In this document: piece by piece, positions 15,573 through 25,661 of the stretch | Position numbering within the stretch: position 1 is the stretch's first letter | How the letters are laid out: every line of letters begins with the position of its first letter | From: Halioglobus sp. | GTDB taxonomy: Bacteria > Pseudomonadota > Gammaproteobacteria > Pseudomonadales > Halieaceae | Assembly: GCA_020443325.1 (NCBI GenBank) | Contig: JAGRIK010000180.1 | Location: 1-36,736 of the forward strand | Direction: 5' to 3' | Length of the DNA stretch: 36,736 bases | Notes under the pieces: model-generated | The model's input: only the letters and a program-made list of their open reading frames with translations | Told to the model about the DNA's origin: nothing | The model's database searches: none | Translations under genes and position numbers: made by a program

Positions 15573-15985
15573 ACATGGGAAGGCCCTTTGCCCAGACCCT
15601 GGAAATAGGGTTATCTGATGAGGCGTAATCCTAGCATTCAGGGCTTTGCGGCTTATAGGAAATAATACCAAGGGCCGGCGTGAACTATGCCAAAGAAAGG
15701 GCATGCTTTCCGTGGCAGAAAACTTGCCGGCCGCACGAATGCAGCGAGGAGACGGCGTTTCCCGAGGATTTTTTCTCCGGTTATTTTACTTCCGGTTAGA
15801 TTTATAAGTATCTGATATATATAGATAATATTGATAAGGGTTGAGGTTGGCTCCAGGGGCTGGCTGCTCGCCTACTGATTCGGGGATTTGTCAAGATGGC
15901 GTTATCGCGTGTGGTATCCAGCTGCTAAATGGTGTGTATAAGTGCCAATTATCGGCCCGTCTGGGGCGCGAATCCGGCGCTTGCG

Positions 15986-17932
15986 CTACTGCGCCTTCCA
16001 CCAGGCCTGGAACATCAGTATCGACCACATCAGTTCCGAGTGGTTGGCCCAGCCGTACAGGTGCTGCTGCCACGCATTGCGCACATTTTCGACGTCAAAA
16101 ATGCCCTGTTCCCGCAACGCCTGTTCTGATACCAGGTCTTCCGCCCAGTCCCGCAGCGGGCCGACCAGCCACTCCTTTATCGGCACACTGAACCCGCGCT
16201 TGGGACGGTCTATCAGCTCGCGCGGCACATACTGCGTGAGCAGGTCCCGCAGCACGCGCTTGCCTGTTTTACCGTCAAACAGGTAATCGGTTGGCAGCGA
16301 CCAGGCGAGTTCCAGAACCCGGTGGTCCAGCAGCGGTGCGCGCGCTTCCAGCCCTACTGCCATGCTTGCGCGATCGACTTTCACGAGAATATCGTCTGGC
16401 AGGTAGCCGCAGTAATCGTAGTGGAGCATCGCGAGCAGCGGGTCCTGGACGTCCGCCCAGTAGGACGGATCCGTCAGCGGTGTTGCGGGGTCCACCGCAC
16501 CGGACACGAACTGGTCCACCGCCAGGCATTTGTTGAATTTATTGGCCAGGATTTCCTGCGGTGTATTGGCTGCCCAATTGCAGGATCGCTGGCTCACCTT
16601 CCCCAGCTTGCGGGTCCAGCGTGGCACGGTTTTGCCCTGGTTGGCGTATTTCTGCGCGAAGCGCCAGCTGCCGCTGCCCAGTGCCTCTGCAACGGGCTGC
16701 ACAATGCTCCTGGCGCTGCCGGGGATGCGCTGCACGTTGCGCCAGTGGCTCAGGCAATCGCGGTAGCGGCGGTAACCGGCCATCTGCTCATCCCCGCCAT
16801 CGCCGGTGAGTACCACCTTCAACTGCTGCCGGGCCAGTTTGCACACCAGGTAGGTGGGAATCTGTGAAGAGTCGGCGAAGGGCTCGTCGTAAATGTGTGG
16901 CAGCTGCGCAACGACATCCAGCGCCTGGTCGGGTGTGACGTAAATCTCGTGGTGGTCGGTTTTCAGGTGGTGGGCCACGGCCGCTGCGTATTCGGCCTCG
17001 TTGTACTTTTCCTCGGAGAAGCCGATGGAGAATGTCTTCACCGGGCGGTCGGACTGCTTCTGCATCAGCGAGACGATCATGGAGGAATCAATACCGCCCG
17101 AGAGCAGTGCGCCAAGCTCCACATCGGCCACCATGCGATCGCCGACGGCCTGTGCAAGCACGTCATCGAGCTCCCGGATGGCATCCTCGTAGCTGCCGCT
17201 GAAGCGATTGCGCTCGCCGCGTTCCGCCACCTCCCGGGCAGACCAGAACTCGGCGGGAGAGGCACTCCAGGGCTTGCAGTCCTGCGCTACCCTGAGCAGG
17301 CTACCCGGCGGTAGCTTGCGAACGCTACTGTAAATGGAGCGCGGTTGTGAAACCCAGCCGTACTGCAGGTACTGGCCCAGCGCGTCGCGGTCCAGGTCGC
17401 GTTCGAAATCCGGATGCTGCCGCAGGGCCTTCAGCTCTGAACCGAACAGGAAACTATTGCCGCACCAGCCGTAGTAGAGCGGTTTCTTGCCCACCCGGTC
17501 GCGCGCGAGCCACAGGCAGCGCTCTTCCCTGTCCCACAGCGCCAGCGCGAACATGCCCTCCAGCATGCTGACCGCTTTCTCGACGCCCAGGTGGTTTACC
17601 GCGGCCAGGATCACCTCGGTGTCGGAATGCCCTCGAAACGGGTAGGCAGACACCCCCGCTTCCCGGCGCAGCCTGGCGAAGTTGTACACCTCACCGTTGA
17701 ACGACAGCACGTAGCGGCCGGACGCCGATACCATGGGCTGGGCGCCCGCGTCCGACAGGTCGATAATGGAAAGGCGGCGGTGTCCGAGCGCTACCGGGAA
17801 GGCGGGATCCACCCAGACACCGTCTGCATCGGGCCCACGGTGAACAATGGTGTCCGCCATGCCCTGGCAGCGACGCGCCAGGTCCTCGGGAGAACCGCCG
17901 CTGTACTGTATAAAACCGGTAATTCCGCACAT
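15986..17932 (-). CDS. Asparagine synthetase-type glutamine amidotransferase, 648 aa
   Basis: Two-domain enzyme. The N-terminal glutaminase has the nucleophile Cys2 (M-C-G-I-T-G-F) and R-L-S-I-I-D-L-S-D-A-G-A-Q-P-M. The C-terminal ATP-binding domain has the PP-loop L-S-G-G-I-D-S-S (residues 277-284) and G-D-G-G-D-E. It amidates a carboxylate using glutamine and ATP. At 648 aa it is longer than housekeeping AsnB (about 550) and matches the paralogues found in polysaccharide and glycolipid clusters, where the target may be a sugar acid and not aspartate. It starts 14 bases after the upstream glycosyltransferase gene. An amidated uronic acid head group is an inference from context. Confidence 0.88.
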   Translation of the reverse strand: MCGITGFIQYSGGSPEDLARRCQGMADTIVHRGPDADGVWVDPAFPVALGHRRLSIIDLSDAGAQPMVSASGRYVLSFNGEVYNFARLRREAGVSAYPFRGHSDTEVILAAVNHLGVEKAVSMLEGMFALALWDREERCLWLARDRVGKKPLYYGWCGNSFLFGSELKALRQHPDFERDLDRDALGQYLQYGWVSQPRSIYSSVRKLPPGSLLRVAQDCKPWSASPAEFWSAREVAERGERNRFSGSYEDAIRELDDVLAQAVGDRMVADVELGALLSGGIDSSMIVSLMQKQSDRPVKTFSIGFSEEKYNEAEYAAAVAHHLKTDHHEIYVTPDQALDVVAQLPHIYDEPFADSSQIPTYLVCKLARQQLKVVLTGDGGDEQMAGYRRYRDCLSHWRNVQRIPGSARSIVQPVAEALGSGSWRFAQKYANQGKTVPRWTRKLGKVSQRSCNWAANTPQEILANKFNKCLAVDQFVSGAVDPATPLTDPSYWADVQDPLLAMLHYDYCGYLPDDILVKVDRASMAVGLEARAPLLDHRVLELAWSLPTDYLFDGKTGKRVLRDLLTQYVPRELIDRPKRGFSVPIKEWLVGPLRDWAEDLVSEQALREQGIFDVENVRNAWQQHLYGWANHSELMWSILMFQAWWKAQ

Positions 17933-17946
17933 CGTAAATCTGCCTG

Positions 17947-19200
17947 TTATCGTCGAGCTTCAGCTCGGGTGACCACGGAATCGAGCAAGGCGAGATAGTT
18001 GTCGACAGCCCGTTCGACGGAGAAATCCCGTGCGCGGGCCAGCAACAGGGCCCTGTCTATCGGGTCGTCCAGTTCCGCCTGCATCGCGTTGGCCATCGCG
18101 TCCACATCGCCGACGGCAACCAGCGCGCCGTATTTGCCGTCCGCAAGAATCTCCCTGGAGCCGCCGGGGCAATCGGTACTGACCACAGGGCAGCCACACG
18201 CCAGCGCCTGTATGAGCACGCCCGGCAGGCCCTCGTACAGGGAAGACAGCACCAGCAGCGACGCGTGCGCCATAAACTGGAAGGGGTTCCCGACAAATCC
18301 GGGCATATCCACGTCGGCCTGGATGCCGAGGTCGTTCGCCAGTTGCTGCAAATCGGGTCGCAGTCGCCCCTCGCCCAGAATAACCAGGCGCACCGGTCTC
18401 TGTGCATGCACGAGAGCGAACGCCCGCATGAGCGTTGGAAAATCCTTTTGTTCCGTCAGCCTGCCCGCCGCCAGGATGACGGGCGGGCTACCCGGCGTAA
18501 ACCAGGGGTGCTCCAGCGGCTGTTTCGCACCGTTGTGCAGCATACTGTCGACAACCGGATTGTGGATGGTCGCGACCAACTGCCGATCGACGCCCACCCG
18601 CGTGACCAGTTCCTCTGCCGCGTCGTGCGAGACGGCGACCACGGCGTCGGCGCCCGGGTACGTCCGGTTCACCAGTGCCGGCAGGTAGCGCCATTTCCAT
18701 TTGCGGTAATTGGACGGCGCGGCGCAATAGGTGGACAGCGCAATACGTTCGCTGACCACAACCGGCACCGTGGACCCGGACATCTGTTTCGCCCAGATGC
18801 CGATGAGGTTCGCGTAGGTAATGGCCGACAGCACCACATCGGGCTTGGCCGTCGCCAGGTACCGTTGCAGCGATGCAATACAGGCGATTTCCGGGGCCAC
18901 TTTTTTCGCCAGCAGGACGGGCCGCAGCAGCACTGGGAAATGCCGGATATTGCCCAGCAGCGTACCCCAGCGTGCCCGCAGGCCGCTGACGGCCTCCAGC
19001 TCGATCAGGTTTACGCCGGCCGGAACGTCCGCGAGATAGGCCCCTTTTGCCCGGCACACCACCAGATCAACGGCGCGGCCCTGTGCGAGAAAACCCCTGA
19101 TCAGGTTCAGCATCGAGCGCTCTGCGCCACCGCCCTCCAGCGAGGGCAGTAGAACCGCTATCCTGGCAGCGGATGCCCCTGCGGGTGATTTGTCGTTCAT
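17947..19200 (-). CDS. GT4-family glycosyltransferase, 417 aa
   Basis: GT-B glycosyltransferase with N-terminal L-L-P-S-L-E-G-G-G-A-E-R-S (acceptor-side glycine loop), the donor-domain start I-L-A-A-G-R-L-T-E-Q-K-D-F, and the motif E-G-L-P-G-V-L-I-Q-A-L-A-C-G (E323). The second glutamate of EX7E is glutamine (Q331), a variant I recall from other surface-glycan enzymes, so activity is still likely. ATG 19200 fits the domain start; its AAGGA site is almost adjacent, so initiation may be weak or the true start may differ. It is the first gene of the minus-strand cluster, back to back with the GNAT-like gene. Confidence 0.86.
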   Translation of the reverse strand: MNDKSPAGASAARIAVLLPSLEGGGAERSMLNLIRGFLAQGRAVDLVVCRAKGAYLADVPAGVNLIELEAVSGLRARWGTLLGNIRHFPVLLRPVLLAKKVAPEIACIASLQRYLATAKPDVVLSAITYANLIGIWAKQMSGSTVPVVVSERIALSTYCAAPSNYRKWKWRYLPALVNRTYPGADAVVAVSHDAAEELVTRVGVDRQLVATIHNPVVDSMLHNGAKQPLEHPWFTPGSPPVILAAGRLTEQKDFPTLMRAFALVHAQRPVRLVILGEGRLRPDLQQLANDLGIQADVDMPGFVGNPFQFMAHASLLVLSSLYEGLPGVLIQALACGCPVVSTDCPGGSREILADGKYGALVAVGDVDAMANAMQAELDDPIDRALLLARARDFSVERAVDNYLALLDSVVTRAEARR

Positions 19201-19349
19201 TCCTTCAGTCTCTGGTTTGCTGGGTATCCACGAGCGGCGCTGTACACCGGTTTCCCGGCGCGAGTGGGTTGAGGCGAGCAAGCGCGTAGTATACACCGAA
19301 GGGATTGGGCCACTATCGGCCCTGCCCCAGCGGCGGCGCGTGGCGCTGA

Positions 19350-19378
19350 TTTCTCAGGGGGTGAATTCAACGGTATAC
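19350..19378 (+). promoter_or_regulatory. Candidate promoter of the GNAT-nucleotidyltransferase operon
   Basis: TTCTCA (19350-19355) and TATACT (19373-19378) are separated by exactly 17 bases, with the ATG 33 bases further at 19412. It lies in the 211-base gap between divergent genes. A second TATAC-containing sequence at 19288-19295 could serve the minus-strand glycosyltransferase operon, but its -35 is poor. Confidence 0.42.
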
Positions 19379-19411
19379 TTGCGGCCCCTTTCGTGGATAC
19401 AGCGCACACGC

Positions 19412-20560
19412 ATGACAGCTGATACCGATTCCAAAGCGCCAATCTCGGTAGAGGTTGTCACCAGGCCTGACCAGATGCGTCAGTTTCTGGCGCTGCCGCA
19501 CCGGATTTATGCCTCCGATCCGGCCTGGATAGCCCCGCTCGACTTTATGAAGCGCGAGCAGATGTCCCCGAAGAACCATTTTTTTGAACATGCCCGCTGG
19601 CGTGCCTGGGTGGCCTGCCGGAACGGCCAGCCCGTGGGGCGTATCACCGCCCAGATCGACGCCATGCACCTGCAGCAACACGGTGACGATACAGGCTATT
19701 TCGGCATGCTGGAGGCAGAGGACGATCCCGCTGTATTCGCGGCACTCTTCAGCGCGGCGGAAGACTGGCTGCGCGGCGAGGGAATGCAGCGGGTGCGCGG
19801 TCCGTTCAATTTACATGTGAACGAGGAAGTCGGCCTGCTGGTCGAGGGCTTCGCCACTCCGCCCTATGTGCTCATGGGCCACGCGCGCCCCTGGTATGGC
19901 CCCGCCGTCGAGGCGCAGGGGTACGCCGGGGCAAAAGACCTGCTGGCCTACCATGTGCGGCCGGATTTCGAGGCGCCGCGGGTGATGGAGCGCCTGGCGC
20001 AGCGCGTCTCGGATCGCGTAGTGGTGCGGCCCGTGCGGCGCGACAAACTGCTGGAGGATGCCGACATCATGCTGGAGATCTTCAATGATGCCTGGCAGAA
20101 CAACTGGGGCTTCGTGCCGCTGGCGCGGGCCGACTGGGCCGAGACCGTGTCGACCCTCAGCAAACTGATGCCCGATGACTACATCCAGATCGCGGAGTAC
20201 GACGGCGAACCCGTCGCCTTCATCGTCGCGTTGCCGAATCTCAACGAGGCCGCTCGCGATCTCAACGGCCGCCTATTACCGTTCGGCTGGGCCAAACTGT
20301 TGTGGCGCCTGAAAGTGCGCCATCCCAAAACGGCCCGGGTGCCGCTGATGGGTGTCAGGCAGGGCTTCCAGCACTCGCGGCTGGGACCCACACTGGCCTT
20401 TATGGTGATCGATGCGGTACGCAAGGCGCTGCATGCGCGCGGCGTACGCGATGTGGAAATGGGCTGGATACTTGAGGATAACGACGGCATGCGCAATATC
20501 ATTGAAACCATAGGCGGCGTGGCGTATAAACGCTACCGCGTCTACCAGAAAGAATTATAG
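19412..20560 (+). CDS. GNAT-like N-acyltransferase, candidate bacterial ceramide synthase, 382 aa
   Basis: Large GNAT-fold protein. N-terminal part: H-R-I-Y-A-S-D-P-A-W-I-A-P-L and R-V-R-G-P-F-N-L-H-V-N-E-E-V-G-L-L-V; C-terminal part: A-V-R-K-A-L-H-A-R-G, then G-W-I-L-E-D-N-D-G-M-R-N-I-I-E-T-I-G-G, typical of the acyl-CoA-binding half of GNAT enzymes. In Caulobacter an unusual GNAT-type protein of similar size (bCerS) N-acylates the sphingoid base. Size, architecture and the serine palmitoyltransferase 4 kb away support the same role. Direct sequence identity could not be measured. ATG 19412 is used because the open frame upstream runs through the promoter region. The nucleotidyltransferase gene starts 2 bases after its stop. 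Confidence 0.75.
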   Translation: MTADTDSKAPISVEVVTRPDQMRQFLALPHRIYASDPAWIAPLDFMKREQMSPKNHFFEHARWRAWVACRNGQPVGRITAQIDAMHLQQHGDDTGYFGMLEAEDDPAVFAALFSAAEDWLRGEGMQRVRGPFNLHVNEEVGLLVEGFATPPYVLMGHARPWYGPAVEAQGYAGAKDLLAYHVRPDFEAPRVMERLAQRVSDRVVVRPVRRDKLLEDADIMLEIFNDAWQNNWGFVPLARADWAETVSTLSKLMPDDYIQIAEYDGEPVAFIVALPNLNEAARDLNGRLLPFGWAKLLWRLKVRHPKTARVPLMGVRQGFQHSRLGPTLAFMVIDAVRKALHARGVRDVEMGWILEDNDGMRNIIETIGGVAYKRYRVYQKEL

Positions 20561-20562
20561 TA

Positions 20563-21381
20563 ATGCACCTGGATCCCGAAACGCACCAAATAACGGCTAT
20601 TGTACTGGCGGGTGATCGCACCAAGGCGGACTCACTCATCAATCACACCAAAGCCGGCAGCAAGGCCATGATAGACCTCGATGGCACGCCCATGGTGCGC
20701 AGGGTGCTCAATTCCCTGCGTTCATCCAAGGTCGTCCGCAAGATCTGCCTGGCCGGGCCCGAGGCGAGCGAAGTGGCCACGGACGCGGCGCTGCAAAAAT
20801 GGATCGACGATGGCGAGATCAGCTGGACCGAGCCAGGCGTCAGCCCGAGTACCAGTGCCTACGAGGCGATGCAGGCACTCGCGCCGGAAGAAGCCGTGCT
20901 GCTGACCACAGCGGATCACCCGCTGCTGACATCGGACATCGTCGACGCCTTCGGCCGCCAGAGCCTGGCAGACGACGTCGACGTCACCGTGGGACTCGCC
21001 CCCTATGCACTGGTAGCAGAGGCCTATCCCGGCATCCGTAAAACAGTATTGCGCTTCAGCGACGGCGATTTCTGCGGGTGCAACCTGTTCGCCTTCATCA
21101 CCCCGGAAGGCCGCCGCGCCGCCAAGTTCTGGCGCAAAATCGAACAGCAACGCAAAAAACCGCTAGTCGTCATCGGCCTCCTCGGCTGGTGGGCAGTCAT
21201 TCGCTACCGCCTTGGCCTGCTCTCCTTAGAAGAAGCACTCGCCAAGCTCAGCAAACGGCTGGGACTGCGTATGCGCGCGGTGATCCTACCTTACGCCAAC
21301 GCTGCGATTGATGTCGATTCCATTGCCGACCTGATGTTGGTCAAGGGTGCTCTGGAGAAAGCTGCGGCTGAGGATGCTTAG
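20563..21381 (+). CDS. MobA-like NTP transferase domain protein, 272 aa
   Basis: Nucleotidyltransferase fold: starts with I-T-A-I-V-L-A-G-D-R, where the nucleotide loop is an atypical L-A-G-D-R-T-K in place of L-A-G-G-x-G-x-R/S. It continues with S-K-A-M-I-D-L-D-G-T-P-M-V-R-R-V-L and the metal-binding L-T-T-A-D-H-P-L-L-T. Relatives make activated sugars or CDP-alcohols. A hydrophobic stretch V-V-I-G-L-L-G-W-W-A-V near residue 205 could touch the membrane. Tight linkage to the GNAT gene (2-base gap) suggests a role in activating or attaching a sphingolipid head group; that is inference. It ends in the repeat-rich convergent region. Confidence 0.78.
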   Translation: MHLDPETHQITAIVLAGDRTKADSLINHTKAGSKAMIDLDGTPMVRRVLNSLRSSKVVRKICLAGPEASEVATDAALQKWIDDGEISWTEPGVSPSTSAYEAMQALAPEEAVLLTTADHPLLTSDIVDAFGRQSLADDVDVTVGLAPYALVAEAYPGIRKTVLRFSDGDFCGCNLFAFITPEGRRAAKFWRKIEQQRKKPLVVIGLLGWWAVIRYRLGLLSLEEALAKLSKRLGLRMRAVILPYANAAIDVDSIADLMLVKGALEKAAAEDA

Positions 21382-21434
21382 GGTTTTCCTAGTTTGAACG
21401 CGGGTTAGAGTGTTTCGGCTTGAAACGGTGGTCA

Positions 21435-21511
21435 CTTCGGGGTCGGGTCTGCTCGCGTAACCGGTTTTCAGTCGCTCCCGGGATGCCGGACCAACGTGAT
21501 TCGCTTGGTGA
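21435..21511. repeat. Repeat element copy A (degenerate palindromic repeat)
   Basis: Shares with copy B a 44-base left part (21435-21478 versus 21515-21558, three differences; period 80) ending in TTTTCAGTCGCTCC. The constant loop is interrupted by 15 extra bases (21479-21493) and resumes as ACGTGATTCGCTTGGTGA (21494-21511). The right arm complementary to its left arm is missing, because copy B's flank begins immediately. It appears to be a decayed or partly deleted member of the same family. Confidence 0.7.
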
Positions 21512-21532
21512 TTTCTTCGGGGTCGGGTCTGC

Positions 21533-21591
21533 TCGGATAAGCGGTTTTCAGTCGCTCCACGTGATTCGCTTGGTGAAAACCGCTTATCCGA
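21533..21591. repeat. Repeat element copy B: 18-bp perfect inverted repeat with constant 23-base loop
   Basis: Arms 21533-21550 and 21574-21591 are exact reverse complements; pairing continues outward for about seven more bases with two mismatches. The loop (21551-21573) begins GTCGCTCCACGTGATTCG and ends CTTGG, framed by TTTCA and TGAAA. The loop agrees with copy C at 22 of 23 positions, whereas the arms beyond TTTCA/TGAAA are different. It lies between the convergent 3' ends of the nucleotidyltransferase and phosphoesterase genes. Confidence 0.85.
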
Positions 21592-21699
21592 ACAGCCCCT
21601 CCCTCGAATATCGCGCGTATTTCAGTGGCATGCGGCCAGCTTCCAGAGCAACCCCCATAGAACTTTCAACTGCGGAAGACCGTCCGGGCCGGAGACAAA

Positions 21700-21778
21700 G
21701 GTTTCAGGAAGGCGATAGGCCATTTCACAAAGCGAATCACGTGGAGCGACTGAAATGGCCTATCGCCTTCCTGAAACC
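21700..21778. repeat. Repeat element copy C: 28-bp perfect inverted repeat with constant 23-base loop, opposite orientation
   Basis: Arms 21700-21727 and 21751-21778 are exact reverse complements over 28 bases. The loop 21728-21750 is the reverse complement of the copy B loop with one difference. The right arm is also the first 28 bases of a 74-base tandem unit (21751-21824) repeated at 21825-21898. The right arm therefore looks like resident sequence and the left arm like an inverted copy of it. Confidence 0.87.
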
Positions 21779-21898
21779 GCCCCCACCCAACGCCATAACC
21801 CCAAAGGCCTAAAACCGATCCATCTGAAATGGCCTACCACCTTCCTGAAACCGCCCCCACCCAACGCCATAACCCCAAACGCCTAAACCCGATCCAAC
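21751..21898. repeat. Tandem duplication of 74 bases including the phosphoesterase 3' tail
   Basis: Unit 1 (21751-21824) and unit 2 (21825-21898) differ at five positions. Unit 2 contains the stop codon and last codons of the minus-strand phosphoesterase (stop at 21883-21885), so unit 1 is a non-coding copy of that gene end and its downstream flank. Copy C of the palindromic repeat sits exactly at the outer end of unit 1. Confidence 0.85.
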
Positions 21899-22800
21899 TG
21901 CAACGTTTCCCTGTCGCCCTCAACAAACTCACCCAAGTCAGGCCGATAGCGTCTAGGCTCAACGCTCAACTCCCAGCCCGCAGCATTGCGCTCCACCTCA
22001 TAGCGATTGTACGCCGCGACATCCGCCCCATGCAGCCCCAGCGCAGAGGCTGAGGGAACCGCGATCACCGGCACGATGCCATGGCGGCTGTGGAGTTCGT
22101 TGAAATGGGCGCGGTGCCCGTGGCCGTGTAATACCAGTTCTGCGCCGTGTTCTTCCAGCAACGCCTGAACCTGCGGGGCATCGGTGAGGCGCTTGCGCCA
22201 TTTTTCCTTTCCGGCCACCGGGCAGTGATGCAGGTAGACCACCCGGAACAGCCCTTGATCAGCCGCGTCCTGCAGCAGCGCCGGTAGTCGGCTCAACTGC
22301 GCCTTGCCGAGTGTGCCGGTGGCCATTAGGGGGGGCTTGGGACAGCCGGTGGACAGCCCGATGAACGCGATGTTGCCGCGCACTCTCAGGCTGGGGAAGG
22401 TCGAGGCCTCTGTGGGAAAGTCGCGGTTGTTATCCGACGCCATGTAATCCTGCCACAGTGCGAAGGTGTCGTGCCACGGTGCTGCGACGCAGGCGTCGTG
22501 GTTGCCCGGCACCAGGGCGATATCGGTGGGATCACCCAGTGCGTGCAGCCAGGTTTCGGCCTGCCTGAATTCGTCCGGGAGGCCGATATGCGTGAGGTCG
22601 CCGGTGACGAGTAACTGGTCCAGGGCCACTCCCGCGAGGTCGCGTTGCAGCGCCTCGAGGACTTCCGGGCGGTGCTCGAAACGACGCTTGCGGCGCCAGG
22701 ACAGGTAGCCCAGTGCGCGCTTGTTGAGGAGGTCACGGGCGCGCACATCGTCCAGAGAACTCAGGTGGGGGTCAGAGAGTTGGGCGAAACACTGCGGCAT
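21883..22800 (-). CDS. Calcineurin-like metallophosphoesterase, 305 aa
   Basis: All metal-binding motifs of the family are present in order: D-P-H-L (Asp10, His12), G-D-L-T-H, G-N-H-D, H-H-C-P and G-H-G-H. Family members hydrolyse phosphomonoesters, phosphodiesters or pyrophosphates; LpxH of lipid A synthesis belongs to the same superfamily, but this is not clearly LpxH. No signal peptide, so cytoplasmic. It is the last gene of the acyl carrier protein-Spt-MurA operon, 32 bases after murA. A role in removing phosphate or a nucleotide from a sphingolipid intermediate is possible but unproven. ATG 22800 has GAGG about 11 bases upstream. Its 3' end is duplicated downstream. Confidence 0.86.
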   Translation of the reverse strand: MPQCFAQLSDPHLSSLDDVRARDLLNKRALGYLSWRRKRRFEHRPEVLEALQRDLAGVALDQLLVTGDLTHIGLPDEFRQAETWLHALGDPTDIALVPGNHDACVAAPWHDTFALWQDYMASDNNRDFPTEASTFPSLRVRGNIAFIGLSTGCPKPPLMATGTLGKAQLSRLPALLQDAADQGLFRVVYLHHCPVAGKEKWRKRLTDAPQVQALLEEHGAELVLHGHGHRAHFNELHSRHGIVPVIAVPSASALGLHGADVAAYNRYEVERNAAGWELSVEPRRYRPDLGEFVEGDRETLQLDRV

Positions 22801-22832
22801 GGTGTCGTGATCCTCTCGCTGTGCGGGCGTCG

Positions 22833-25288
<2,456 letters not shown>

Positions 25289-25334
25289 GAAGTTATCTAC
25301 CTCTTAACGTGCAGGGTGACCTGCGGGGCGACTT

Positions 25335-25577
25335 TCAGAGGTTGAGTTCGCGGACCTTCTTCGCCAGATCGCCAATCGTGTTAACGTCCGGGAGAATATT
25401 CAGGGGAATGGAAATATCGAAGTGATCCTCGATCTTCTCAATAAATTCCATCACCTCGAGAGAACTGAGTCCCATATCAGCCACCAGTGCGGTGTCTTCA
25501 GACAACACCAACTGCTTTTTGTTCTGGAATGCCAGGGCGCTATAGAGGAAGTCCAGGTATTCCTGATAGTCGGTCAT
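25335..25577 (-). CDS. acpR: Dedicated acyl carrier protein, 80 aa
   Basis: Small acidic four-helix protein. The phosphopantetheine site is D-M-G-L-S-S-L-E-V-M-E, with Ser39 in the position of the DSL serine. It differs strongly from a housekeeping AcpP (which has D-S-L-D). An ACP directly upstream of spt is the arrangement seen in several sphingolipid producers, where it presents the acyl chain to Spt. It is probably loaded by the acyl-AMP ligase at 13639-15417 (inference). First gene of the operon acpR-spt-murA-phosphoesterase; divergent from the ELM1-like gene. Confidence 0.88.
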   Translation of the reverse strand: MTDYQEYLDFLYSALAFQNKKQLVLSEDTALVADMGLSSLEVMEFIEKIEDHFDISIPLNILPDVNTIGDLAKKVRELNL

Positions 25578-25590
25578 GTTAAAGCCGCCC

Positions 25591-25661
25591 TTGCGTCGGT
25601 CAAGGTAAGTCGCTAGATTTCAAAGGCTTGAACTATACCCACGGAAGTATGCTAATGCCAG
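25591..25661. promoter_or_regulatory. Divergent promoters between the acpR-spt operon and the ELM1-like gene
   Basis: Plus strand: TTGCGT (25591-25596), 17 bases, TAGATT (25614-25619), 36 bases before ATG 25655. Minus strand: CTGGCA (complement of 25656-25661), 18 bases, TATAGT (complement of 25632-25637), about 55 bases before the acpR start. The minus-strand -35 would overlap the start of the ELM1-like gene. Both are matches by eye. Confidence 0.38.

Larger units (their letters stand above)
15418..15985 (-). promoter_or_regulatory. 568-base leader without genes, with two palindromes
   Basis: No reading frame with a plausible start or family was found on either strand. The part 15781-15840 is distinctly AT-rich, against a GC-rich background. 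Two symmetric motifs stand out and are listed separately (15484-15502 and 15561-15572). The region must contain the end of the AsnB transcript and probably the promoter of the ligase-reductase operon; no convincing -35/-10 pair or T-run terminator could be picked. The length is large for this otherwise tightly packed cluster. Confidence 0.45.

Noticed and set aside
21435-21778. CRISPR array or integron attC sites
   Set aside because: Only a few copies, no regular spacers of equal length, no cas genes. attC sites have conserved ends and variable centres with imperfect pairing, the opposite of what is seen, and no integrase is present.
21420-21812. A 130-aa open frame through the repeat region
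   Set aside because: It is composed of the repeat units, has no recognisable domain or good ribosome site, and its frame follows palindromes; treated as chance.
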